Assembly: GCA_963693085.1 (NCBI GenBank)
Contig: OY856409.1
Coordinates: 508,081,803 to 508,145,802 of the forward strand
Source: Alisma plantago-aquatica
Lineage: Eukaryota > Streptophyta > Magnoliopsida > Alismatales > Alismataceae
Reading direction: 5' to 3'
Length of the DNA: 64,000 nt
In this document: positions 51,490 to 62,553 of the stretch, piece by piece
Position numbering within the stretch: position 1 is the stretch's first letter
Layout: each line of letters opens with the position of its first letter
The notes under the pieces: generated by a model
Told to the model about the DNA's origin: nothing
Databases searched by the model: none
The model's input: the letters and a program-made list of their open reading frames with translations, nothing else
Position numbers and translations under genes: made by a program

Positions 51490-51621
51490 GTCGTACTAGG
51501 CTTAAGAAGCTTCAGATATCAGTCGGTGGCTGGGGCTTCTCTCACACCAGCACTATCTTCACCTTACTTGGATTTACACAACATACTTGGAAGACATATC
51601 ATAACTCTGAGATGAAACTTT
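51490..51621 (-). pseudogene. RT sliver of 19-kb element between two nested insertions
   Basis: The minus strand gives VNPSKVKIVLV, a stop, then EKPQPPTDI and SFLSLVR. This is the RT-connection segment (cf. V.PSKVEAV..W..P....EIRSFLGLAGYY) of the host element, isolated by the solo LTR on one side and the gag-only element on the other. The first five bases (51490-51494) are the right TSD of the solo LTR. Confidence 0.75.
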
Positions 51622-54600
51622 TGTAAGGAGTGGGATCCCATAGGGATCCACTCCCTACCAAAAATAAAGAGGGTAACATCCACCAACAATTTTTTTTCCC
51701 AAAAGGGGATGAAACCAAATTTATTTAACATGATTGTATCATAACACAAAGTAGCAGTGGAATTGAAAGATATATCTAACCATTACAAGGAAACTCATCA
51801 TACTAAACTTTCACCACGTAGGGTGACATAAAGGAAAAATAACTACATATGTAGAACTAGTTGAGGATCACCTAACAACTTCAAGCCAAGTCTCCCACGA
51901 AGTCAGTTACACTTGTTGTAGTCCAGGTCCTCCTAGATATCCTTTTCCTTGTCCAACACTTCGGGTTGGAAGCGTACCCCACAAAAGGAAAAGAAAAGAG
52001 AATACTAGCAAAAAGCTGGTATGAGCATGCTACAAAGGAAGAGCATTTTATTTAAGAAAAAGGTACATCAAGTATAGAAGGCTTCCCATGCAAAAAGGTA
52101 AGAACTTCCCAATCGGGCATAAAAGAAAAGAACCTCAAACATGTGATAAAAGGGATACTTTTTTATTAAAATAATAATAAAAGTGGTGCCACAAAAGCAC
52201 ACATAATAGTTTTATGGCACAAAACCCATAACAACATGCATGTAGGTGAGATAAGCATAGAATTAGAACAACATAAGTAATAAAGGCGGCCAAGCCTCAT
52301 AAACTTGAAACTTGATGGAGATTGGCACATAACCAAACTCCCAAATACATATAAAGTTGGGTCAAACCTCATAAATTTGAAACTCGGGTATGGGGCACAT
52401 AACCACCATCCCAAAATAAACAATAAGGGCACATAAGCCAAAACCAATGCAAATTATATTACTCTTGGGCTACTGAGTCACACAACATGCTTAATAGGGA
52501 GGTAAGTAAAAGTATAGTCGGAATTACAAATTAATCACCACATAAGTGATCATCATTATCAACCACCTCAAAGTGGGCATATGACAACAAATTGAGTTCC
52601 ATAACGAACAAGGCATAATAAAGATTTCAAAAGAAATTCATGAAGATATTATGATCACATGATAAGTAATAAGTAGGGTACTTCACATGAAGCATAATTT
52701 TAAAAGGAAAAGATATGGTTTTAGGTTATTGTCCATACGACCAAGAGAAAGTCAATTTAGGTTATTTCTCAATAAATAAAAATGGGGGATGCAAACATAC
52801 CTCTCACAGAGTCTTAAAACATCACTTTCCAAAATCCTAAGCAAGATTAGAGTCCACTTTTCCTATTATAATAACCATATACATGTATTAGCATTATTTG
52901 CATTCATTAAGAACTCAAAACCCTACAGTTGTCAACTTTTTCTACAAACCACCGATTTAGGTCTTGAAAACATCACCATCATCTTAGTTAGGATTTTTTG
53001 GTCAAATAACATATAATATTAAGTATTTTGAAGATATGGACTTTTAGGGTTATTTTTGGTGATTTTTAAGTTAATTAAATCATCCTCAAAATACTTTTTT
53101 GAAAAACTCAAAACCAGGCAACCAGTTTATTTTTATTAGATATTTCATATTTTTCTGAGTCTAACATATTTTACTTTTAATTTTTGACCAAGGGTTTATT
53201 AGTTTTGAATTATAAAAATTATTAACTTATTAATTAGATCCATTAAAATCACTCATCATAAAACATTGGATTTAGGCAACAAAACCCTTACCAAAAGAAA
53301 GCTTACATTTTTCTCATTTTATTGACTATTTATGCATATTTTTCTAATTAGGGATTAATTATTTATGGATTTTCAAAGCACGACCAATCAAAATCTCAAG
53401 AATTGCCGAATAAGCGAGAAAGAGGGAGGAAAATAGAGTGGGTCAATCCAATGACTTGGCCCAATCAGACCCGACCAAGTCAGGGGTCAAAGGCATGGCT
53501 TGACTCGCCCAAACAAAAGACAACATGACAAAAAGATGGTTTTACCCCTGAAGTCAAAACGAAACAAGGATCCAGCGGCGGGGCAATATAGTAATTTACT
53601 CAGGGGCCATCTTCTACCTCGCAGACCCACCCACTACGTGAGATTCGAGCTAGCAGGAGCTTGCTAAGATTTTGGGCAAAACTCAGATACGCTATCAAAC
53701 TCGAAGCCAACAACGAGTAAAGAGAGAACAAGGTTCTACGAACTCACCAATGTTGAGAATGTGTTTGAAGCTGCCGAGGAGAAGGAAGGGTGTTCTCTGC
53801 AAGCTTCAATCGAAAATAGGGTAGCCCACAACCAAACGAACCTCGAGCAAAGAAATTGTAAGTAGGGATGATTAGGGTAAGGTGCGGCAAAGCTAGGGGT
53901 GTAGTCCCCTATTTATAGGGTAGAGTTATAAAAAGAATCATCTATGCTCGTGAGAGAGCTTAGAGGTCAACATTAAGCATTTCTTGGATATGAATAAATA
54001 GAACTCGTGTAAGAGTTCTTTGTGTGCAGGACATCTCGATGAATTCAATACAAAAGAAATCATGAAAAAAGGACGCATATAGACCGAGAAAAGTGGGATT
54101 CTCATATTATCCCACCCGATAACACTATAGCAGGCTGATTGCGGGTAGGAGACGATCCAACGATTGTCAGATCAAAATCCAACGATGATAGCTAAAATCG
54201 CAAATCCAATTGAATTCGACTAAAATGTTAGATTCATTGTTTAATAAATTTCTCTTTCTTATTTTGATGGCTCAAACAGTTTCCAAAAATATACAAAATT
54301 TGCACTAACTGATTTTGACATGTAGAATCCAAATATAGAATTAGTTTTGACTTTTGAGAACTTTTAATGGGTTAAATAATTCAAAACTTATTTTCTTTTT
54401 CCTTCTTCATTAATGACATTAGGATTATCCAAAAATTATGAAACTTGACCCACAATTCTTATTTAATATGTTGGATATGAATTTTCCATCAATTTTATAT
54501 GTTGGAGTTATTTGTGTAATTATTTAATATTTTGAAGGTTCTACACACTCTCTCTCTCCTGATTTCATCTTTTAATCAAACGTTCTCCAATTTGACTGAA

Positions 54601-55258
54601 AATTCACCAAAAGGCATATTTTATTATGTAGATTATGAATCTAAGATTATTTCCCCTTTTTGAGTCATTTATTATTTTATTTAATATCTTTAAGGAAAAA
54701 CACCCTTTTGATTTCTAAATAAAATAGATATCGTTATTATTACTCTAAATTGGTGAAACTTGGCCTCCAAGCCAAGACATATCCCAAGAAAATGAATATA
54801 AGGTTATTCTTATCCAAGAAGTTTTCCTTTTAACACATTATCCATTATTTCTATTATTTCTCCCATTAATAATCCAATATCTCATTATTCATGTTTTAAG
54901 TATTATATTTGATTCCCTTTTTCTCTTCCTTGCACCCTAAGGCATAGGAAGAATCTAGAACGAATCTACACCACCATTATCCCACATCGTGGACTTATAA
55001 CTCATCATTCTCAATTATGGACACTTGGTCTTTTATGCACATATCTTATGTACCTTTTATTGATTTTATGATTAACTTGAAGGTATTGGGTAATATTTAT
55101 TTATATTCTACATTTTAATGTGATTTATTCACGCATTAATATATTTAAGATCACCAAAGAGCATATTCTAATCCTCATTTGGCTAAACCTCCAAGAACTA
55201 AGGGTTCTAAGTTATTAACCCTGAAATAAGATTAAGTCCTAGGTTTCAGTATGTTACA
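51622..55258 (-). repeat. 3' LTR (3.6 kb) of gag-only element
   Basis: On the plus strand it runs from TGTAAGGAGTGGGATCC to TTTCAGTATGTTACA. It is collinear with 13517-17311 over the end block, the GCAAAAAGCTGGTATG motif (52010-52025) and the terminal block. A minus-strand TATA box (CCCTATAAATAGGGG) lies at 53906-53920. Confidence 0.9.
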
Positions 55259-55429
55259 ACATACCACCCCTTAGTAAGATTTTGTCCTCAAAATCTAAAC
55301 AACCATCTGCCACAGCTTAAATGATTCATCCTGATAAGCCAAACAAAACTATAGGTACAAAAGTAACTTCTTTCATAAATATCATGCAAAATGAAACATA
55401 ACTTGAAAGTCTACTATAGGACTAAGGGT
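55259..55429 (-). other. Polypurine tract and 3' untranslated part of gag-only element
   Basis: The minus strand next to the LTR reads AAGGGGTGGTATGT. The flanking sequence matches the same zone in the gag-less element (12554-12620). Confidence 0.75.
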
Positions 55430-56500
55430 TTCCTTAAACTTGATCATCATCATGGACTTCTTCACCATCCACATCAAAAACTCTTCCAGGTTGCCTTTCC
55501 ATAGGTCTCTTACCATTGTTGTTACCATTGTTCTAATGAGGCACTTATGGTTGTTGTTTTTGAGCCGGTACATGTCCATTACGAAGCTGAGGGCACCTAG
55601 GGCGAATATGTCTAGGTTCATTGCAATGATGGCACACAACCCGATAGTCAGGCTGATAATTTTCGTGGTTCTTTTCTTGAGTGCAATTCCCTAGAGGATG
55701 GTAACCATTGCACCTAGCACACTTATCTCTTCTCTTTTCATCTCCATAAGGTTTCCTCTTCTTATCAAACTCCCTAGGTTGAAACCCTGGGTTTGACTCC
55801 ACGACCAACACTTTATCGACCATCTACTAAAAGGGCAAGGGCAGTTGTGGGATAAGAGAACATCCCACATTGTAGTTAAGTCCTTGAATGAATAGGTCAT
55901 CCCTACGTTCCTCACCCAAACCAACTACATAACACTCCAACAGTAGAAACTTTTGCACATAAGAATAAATAGATAAGGACCCTTGCTTCAAGTTATAGAA
56001 CTATGCTTCTTTCATCTTTAAGGAAGCAGTGCAGATGTACTTCCCATGAAAGAGGGCCAAAAACTCCACCCAAGACATGGTTGAGATGTCTCTAGTCCTT
56101 GCAATCCCATTCCACCAAACTCTTGCAGGTCCATCTAAAACATATGAAGCAAATCTAACCTTCCGATGTAGAGGACATGACATACCATCAAAATTCCTCT
56201 CTATGGCTAACACCCAATCATTAGCTTTGTCAACCATCTCTATCTCACCTTCACCCTTTAAGGAAGGTGGTTGCATCTTCATGAACTCCATGATTGAGAA
56301 CTCCTTAGGCTTCTCAGAACAGACGAGTCTTTCATCTTCCCTGCCATGGAAGAAGTAAAGAGTTGTCAAAACATGGTCAACTCTTGCTCTGGAGATATAA
56401 CTACTCCTGAACTAGCAGAAGCTGAAGTCCCCTGACAAAACCTAAGCGTTTGAGATGTTTCATAACCGTACTGGTTCTCAACAGTCGAGTTATCTCCTGC
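55430..56500 (-). pseudogene. Solitary Gypsy gag, nearly complete, with frameshifts
   Basis: The minus-strand ATG at 56500 (MAGDNSTVENQYGYETSQ) opens the frame. After a stop at about 56375 the gag continues in another frame at 56369-56001, covering capsid motifs MQPPSLKGEGEIEMVDKAND and YVLDGPARVWWNGIARTR. After a further frame change it resumes at 55823-55545 with two zinc knuckles: CARCNGYHPLGNC (a shortened C-x2-C-x3-H-x4-C form) and CHHCNEPRHIRPRC (canonical C-x2-C-x4-H-x4-C). About 300 residues is normal for a chromovirus gag without pol. It is the only gene of its element. Few lesions relative to the pol relics nearby suggest it is younger or was under constraint until recently. The knuckle pattern matches the chromovirus at 32.9-33.1 kb. 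Confidence 0.88.
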
Positions 56501-56611
56501 CATAAGGGTTTTTCCTGCACAAGGCAAGGTACTAGGTATAAGCAACCTAAGATAAGGGTAAACATCCTAAGGGAGACATGTTCGAAATAATTAGATAATC
56601 GACAGCTACAG

Positions 56612-56624
56612 GCTCTGATACCAT
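56612..56624 (-). other. Primer binding site of gag-only element
   Basis: The minus strand reads ATGGTATCAGAGC, an exact tRNA-Met-type site, two bases from the LTR stub. Confidence 0.88.
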
Positions 56625-56635
56625 GTTGTAAGGAG

Positions 56636-56695
56636 TGATACTTTCAATTTAATACTTCTTCCTATACATGTCATGATACTTTCAATTTAATACTT
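56636..56695. repeat. Short direct repeat at the insertion edge
   Basis: TGATACTTTCAATTTAATAC with two following T/C bases occurs at 56636 and again at 56674, period 38 bp, right beside the LTR stub. It may mark a repair or deletion event. Confidence 0.7.
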
Positions 56696-57272
56696 TCTTA
56701 CACACATAGGTTGGTCTGAGTTTTACTCACATTCCACTCTATCTATTTGTCATTGTTCTTATTTATCTTATAATATCACACTTACCTCAAGAGTTCTCTA
56801 CTTCTTACGTGAATTTCATGCCTTGAATCATTCTATTATCATAGATTTATCTCTCTTTTATTTCATTATCTTCTAGAATTATAGCTTCAAGAACTCTCTT
56901 TTAGCTTATTTGCATTCAGATTTGGGTTTCATGGTGTCTTATCTTTCTCTTTAGTTGCCAAACATTCAAGTTTTGAAAGGTTATGATGTGAATTTCATCT
57001 TTCTTTAGAGTAATATAAAGATATATTCACCATGATTTCTTATTCATTATGCTCTTTGGATTGTTTCAAATCGACTACTTGATCAGATTATTCACAAAGA
57101 TAACAATCTAAGATTTTCACACTTACCTTTTCTTCTATAATTGAATACCTGGCTAGGGCATCCGAGTACGAAATTCATGAAGTATGCATCATGTTTACAT
57201 GGCATGCTCACTTTCTTAAACATCATCCTAGTCCTAAGACCTAGTGTTCCTATAGACTCAGCAAACCTAGAT
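56696..57272 (-). other. 5' untranslated leader of 19-kb element
   Basis: Lies between the priming site and the nested element. No gag, protease or RT domain is readable, so it appears to be leader with the coding part deleted. Confidence 0.55.
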
Positions 57273-57284
57273 CTCTGATACCAA
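57273..57284 (-). other. Primer binding site of 19-kb element
   Basis: The minus strand reads TTGGTATCAGAG two bases from the 5' LTR. tRNA-Met type. Confidence 0.88.
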
Positions 57285-57286
57285 CT

Positions 57287-60200
57287 TGTGAAAACTCATC
57301 ACGCTAAATGTGATTACTCAAAACTAAAAACATGATTGATCTCTAATTAACCACATAGCAGAAAAAGGGGATAATTAAAATAGATTTATTTTATCAGCAT
57401 ACTCAAGAACATTTACATAAAAGCCCAACGTCTTGCTTGTATTTTTATATCATGACAAATATTTTTTACAATTATTTTGTGGCCTCAACCACAACATATA
57501 CATACAAAAGAACATCATCCACATATACCACATGTACAAGAATCAAAATTCTACCAAAAAGCTCGATTCAATTAAATCATCGTATAAAACTTTCCCGCCC
57601 ATACCTGAGAGTACAGTGACGACACTAGGATACACAAGACATCTAGACAACCTTCTCTAGGTATATCTCCACAACTCCTCACTATCACAAGTCTACTGCC
57701 ACTATTGTCGATCACCTAAAGAGATGTGGTTCCCCACGAGGTGAGACCCATCAGCCAATAAGAGATATAATTCTCAACAACCCTTATTTGTAACATTGAA
57801 AGATTAACATTATTCTCAGGAGGACAAGAAAATATCATAGTGAGTCTAACTAGTGTTATGAATATATCTAACAATTATTATCATGTCTAAAAAGATAAGC
57901 ATGTCTACATTTTAAGTAGAGCTAACAATATAAGTACAACTATTTGCATAAGCAGGACAAGTTGTATAAGCATATATACCTATAGAAGCATGGCTAGTAG
58001 TATAAGAATATCTAATTACAGAAGCATAGCTAGAAGAATAAGCATAGCTAGAAGAATAATCATAGCTAACAACATGAGATAACTATCAACATAAAAATAA
58101 CCAATAGTAGCAGTATATCTAAAAACATAATCATAACTACTCCTCATATTGTACTATACAACATTTATATGTGAAAAGAGAAAACAAGGGTTATCATCCA
58201 ATGTGAAGTGTTGTTTATAACCCTAAAAGATGTACTACACAACTGGATTACATATTTTATTAAGCCCTGGGGAGAGTGAGGTATACCACTCAAACTCCAA
58301 CTAACCACTATGAAGTGCTTTCAATTTTGTACAAGATCTAGGAGTATCGGGATCCTAAGATCTCCCACTCTCAGTGAGTACAAGTGAAAAGGCAGTGACA
58401 TAATAGTCAAGATACCTACAATGATATATAGTAAAGCTTCTAAACATCAGCTCGTCCTTGGTATAAAGGGCACTGCCCTTGAAACTAGGGTATACACCAC
58501 CCTATCATCTAAGGTACAACCGCAACTGTCCTCAATCACATCACATATACAAATACTCAAACTGAAGCATGACTACAACCATCCTCCATAACCTTGGGTT
58601 TGTATGTGAAGGATGTACACTCCCTGCACCCCACATACTTAAAAGTTTGTGCTTTGAGTTTCTCTTGGGACTACTCATTTCCCCATTCAGAAAATCCTGA
58701 CACTAAATGGTTTTGTGGCTTAGGGCTCTACATGATGAGGGTTTCACTTGATGAATTATGTCAATTGGGTGAATTAAGGATGTATCAAACAAGTGGACAT
58801 ACAAACCCTAATTTATCTCTAGCAAGTATTGACATATACCAAACTTAGGATATATAAAATGTATGAGGTACAATTCTGATCACAACACCACATGATACTA
58901 TTTCATTTCTATTCATGAGATCATACTTGTCATCGTACCACCATAGGATACAAATCCTTATCACATTATCCTAAAGTACCAACCCATGCCAACATAGAGA
59001 GGATTACACCTCCATAGGTCTCAATATAGACCATCACATCATCTCTTGCAAGAACATCATTATCTTTTCCTACCTTATAACAAGTCTCATACTTGCGATA
59101 CACATGTTCATAATAATTTTTCATTAAAGAGCTAAAATATTTTCACATGATAGCATAGTATGGTTATCTTAGTATTAAGAGAATTCCTTCATTATATCAT
59201 CATACAAGAAGGCTAGGTATGATTTACCACCATCATACTTATAGTTCTCAGGTTTAGCATAAGAAAGTAGCAACCATAAGGACCATGATAACCATCAGTT
59301 AACAGATTAGGGTTACAATCAACATTGAGAGACTATTCCATTATCATACAATTCACACAAGGAAGTTAAGTATGGTCAATCACCATCATTGGATTACCTT
59401 AAGGTTAGGTTCAACAAGGTAGATCAATAATGATTACCCATTATCACTGAGTTGTATTAGGGTTACCTGTTAGCTCCTTTTATAGCTATTAGTTTGCATT
59501 CATGTGAGGTCAAAGGTAAGACTACACAGTTAAGGGCATAACACCATCGATTCGACATCATCAAAACAAAACCATCATGCCATGAGCATCACCCCTATAC
59601 CATTGGATATTGAGTAGGTAAAACCATCAATTGCAAACAAGCAAACACCTTGGACAAATCCTCTAGAGAAACTATCGAATTGTAACCTATAAAGAGTCAC
59701 CAAATAGACCTAGTGAATCCATTGTTTGATAACTCAAAGAGCACCATCAATTCAAGACATAAGAAGAACTATCATTTGTTGACTCAAAGGACACCATTAG
59801 TTGGGACACCTAGGTCCACATCAGTTGTGATGTCTAGGGTCACCATCGGTTGTGTTGTACATGACTACCATCAGATCATGATGTTAAAACCTCCATTGGT
59901 TGAGACCATCGAGTGTTGAAACAGAACAACCATCGGTTGATGATCATGGGTGAGAGAGACCATAGAATCTTCGAGTCAGAACATCCATTGGTTGATGGAC
60001 TAGTAGCACCATTGAATGTTGGACCCAGTGGATCCATCGATTGTCATCAACATGTGGTGAAATGAGTCAAAAACCAAAGTGAAACCATCATTTGGTGGAA
60101 GGAATGGAACCATCTATTGAAGCCACAACATGAGCACTAAGACCATCATTTCTTGAGCACAAAAGAATCCCAAATAGAATTTAATACATGACCATCAGTT

Positions 60201-61748
60201 GGCATAGGTAAAGAAACCAAAACCACAAATAACAAGCCATTAGTTCTATCAAGAAAGCACGCCATTGCTTGATAAAACAAGAAGGAAAAAAACCACACTA
60301 AGTGAAACCCATCATTTAGAACCGCTTGAGGAGAGAATTTAAGCCACCCACTTTGGAGGAAGATATACATCAGTTCTAGGCACTAAAAGAAGGCTCAAAC
60401 CACACCAAGGTACCCACCATCAGTTGTCACAAGGGCCCAACCATTGGATCATAAAACCAAGAAGAAAATAGTCTATCATACGTAAGAGAAACCATCATTT
60501 GTAAACCCCAAGAGTACCATTAGTTCATGGTTATGTAAAGTATAGAGCTTCTTCTACCAAGAAAGTGTCATGCACAAGTTTTAGGGAAAATCCAAGAGGA
60601 TAAACCACCAAAGAACTAGCAACTATTATCAAACCTTAGGTAAAAATATTATCTTTCTTAGAACTTCGTTTTAGAGAAAGAACATGTATAAGCAAGCTAG
60701 TACTAAGAAATAAATGTGAATAAAGTTATATAACTAGCCGCTTGGAAGAAGAAGAAGAAGCTCCAAATAGAAATAAAGTTCGAGAGAAAGAGGAAGAAGC
60801 CCTATCTTGAGCACTCTACACTACCAAACTAGCTACTTCTCTGAGCAAGGAAGCAAACCCTAGGTCAAGGAAGCAAGAAAGGGGTATTCTTCAGGCTCGA
60901 AAGCAATCTCTACCATGGAACACAAAGGTTCTAACCAAGAAGAAGGATAAAGGAGGTAGGAAAGCAAGAGAAACAAATGAGAGATGGAAGAACTTACTTG
61001 CTTTGGTCAAGAACTTGCAAAGAAAGCTTCACCAACTCAAAAGGAAGGTAGATCTGAACCCTAGCCAAACATGCAAGGAGATAGGCCACCTTCTTCTACC
61101 TTTGGCACCTTCTTATCCACCCATACAAGGAGGGACGAGATTTAGATAGTATAGAAGAGAAAGGGGGTCCCAAGGGATCGTTTGCATGCTACATGGAAGG
61201 TTATAAGAAGCTAAGGGTGAGAGGGGAGAGAAGGTTAAGGTGTCCTACTAGGCTTGCCATGTGTCCATAGCCTAAAGGGTCACATCCATGTAAAGAAGCA
61301 ACTCTATCAGTTGTGGGAGTCTATAGGGCCATTGTTCATTGACTCCCATACTAACCATTGACCTTCAACTATAGGCTAACCATCTGATCAGGACCCTATG
61401 GTCATAAGGGTGAAAACCCTAGCTTACCCTAGAGAGATGTCACCATCAAACCAAGGTGCATCTAGGAGCCCCAAGGTACAACAAACTCAAACATGATAAT
61501 AAAAATGTGAGGAACAAAAATCATTTGAAAAATTGTAAGAGAAACCTCAGATATTGATAAATTGTGGAAAAGTCCAAAACATGTATAAAATTGCATAACT
61601 TGTTTGAACATTGTCCAAACTAGACCAAACTTAAAATGTGGGATTATCACATGTTATAAAAGAACCTCAATGTATATATTAATGTTTTAAGCATCTAATT
61701 ATGTTAATAAATCAAGATTAATGAGAAATATAGGGTAGGGGCCTTACA
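57287..61748 (-). repeat. 5' LTR of 19-kb element (4462 bp)
   Basis: Direct partner of 42589-46946. It is about 100 bp longer through small indels; one visible insertion is GGAAGGAATGGAACC and neighbouring bases near 60099. Contains the ACCATC-motif cluster at 59550-60530. Confidence 0.93.
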
Positions 61749-61753
61749 TTACT
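61749..61753. repeat. Right target-site duplication TTACT
   Basis: Identical to 42584-42588. Confidence 0.9.
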
Positions 61754-62322
61754 AGGGGATACAATCACATTATAATATTGGGTGTCCACTAAAACCATTT
61801 ACTAAGGACTATTTGACCACTTCATATTATTTATGTGGAATCATCACATGAGTACGAACAAAGATATTTTCTCCTATAAATTTGTAAGCACCAAAAATTT
61901 CATACAGTCATTTTGACTGATAGATAAAATCTTCTCATAAATCTCAATTCCTCAATGATCTATCTCCTTGTATTTATTCCTTAGTGGTGGGGATTCATAC
62001 ACATAATATCTTCTAGTAGTAGAGTCTATATCATATACAAATTACAATTCCTCAATTCAAAAAAAATTCCAACACTTAAATGGTTACATCTTTCCTTCTC
62101 TTTCACATTGTAGCCCAAAATTTCACAGCACTACCTTTGACAAATACATATTATCTCTTATAGTATCTATGTATCACCATATGGTGGCATGTTTTTATTT
62201 TCCTATTGACCCCATAATGTGATATGATAAGCAAATCCGTGTACCATGTTACAGTCATTGTGTGATGTAGTTAATTACTTTACTATGTTACATACATTAA
62301 CTATTCCAAAATTAATATGATA
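61754..62322. other. Unassigned AT-rich stretch
   Basis: Flank of the 19-kb element. No gene or repeat recognised. Confidence 0.3.
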
Positions 62323-62339
62323 ACCATTAGATGGAAGTT
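62323..62339. repeat. SINE left target-site duplication
   Basis: ACCATTAGATGGAAGTT, identical to 62537-62553. Confidence 0.93.
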
Positions 62340-62536
62340 CTTTTTATGACAGAGAGAACCCACCCTGGGAAATCCCAACATGGTAAACTCTCGAGGCATG
62401 AGAGGGTGTGGTTTGGTCACCCCTCCTGCATCAAATCAACATGGGTTCCCGTTTGGAATGTGCCTTCGATGAGGTTCAAACTTGGGCCCTTGATTGGGAC
62501 TTATCGAACTCTTACCACTTGGGCTACTTTGGTCGT
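62340..62536 (-). mobile_element. tRNA-derived SINE with 17-bp target-site duplication
   Basis: A 197-bp body lies between two perfect copies of ACCATTAGATGGAAGTT (62323-62339 and 62537-62553). On the minus strand the 5' end is tRNA-like: an A-box-like TAGCCCAAGTGGTAAGAG at 62509-62526 and a B-box-like GTTTGAACCTC at 62471-62481. These are the internal RNA polymerase III promoter elements. The 3' end (CTGTCATAAAAAG) is A-rich. Length, box order, tail and long TSD all fit a plant SINE. It codes for nothing and would be mobilised by LINE proteins. Confidence 0.9.
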
Positions 62537-62553
62537 ACCATTAGATGGAAGTT
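62537..62553. repeat. SINE right target-site duplication
   Basis: ACCATTAGATGGAAGTT, identical to 62323-62339. Confidence 0.93.

Larger units (their letters stand above)
51622..56639 (-). mobile_element. Gag-only long-LTR element nested in the 19-kb element, 5' LTR almost deleted
   Basis: It has a complete 3' LTR (51622-55258), a short interior (55259-56626) with one gag reading frame, a tRNA-Met-type priming site (56612-56624) and an 11-13-bp stub of the 5' LTR (TGTAAGGAGTG). There is no protease, RT or integrase. LTR and untranslated parts match the gag-less element at 10.2-17.3 kb. Flanking ACTTT occurs at 51617-51621 and again at 56640-56644, but because the 5' LTR is truncated this may be chance. 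Host sequence beyond 56640 looks like leader rather than RT, so a deletion probably took the host's gag-RT together with this element's 5' LTR. Confidence 0.85.
42589..61748 (-). mobile_element. 19.2-kb Ty3/Gypsy retrotransposon with 4.4-kb LTRs and nested insertions
   Basis: Two long direct repeats, 42589-46946 and 57287-61748, start TGTGAAAAC on the plus strand and end CA. They are flanked by the perfect 5-bp duplication TTACT. On the minus strand the right repeat is the 5' LTR: it adjoins a tRNA-Met-type priming site at 57273-57284. Chromovirus pol traces run leftward to a polypurine tract beside the left repeat. About 10.3 kb of interior is mostly later insertions: a solo LTR at 48339-51489 and a gag-only element at 51622-56639. 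Its own gag, protease and most of its RT are missing. Full length with TSD is directly visible; the insertion order is inferred. Confidence 0.93.

Noticed and set aside
56640..57272. Reading the stretch as continuing RT of the 19-kb element
   Set aside because: A few codons before 56640 can be forced onto an RT pattern, but the rest shows no RT motif and the position next to the priming site fits leader.
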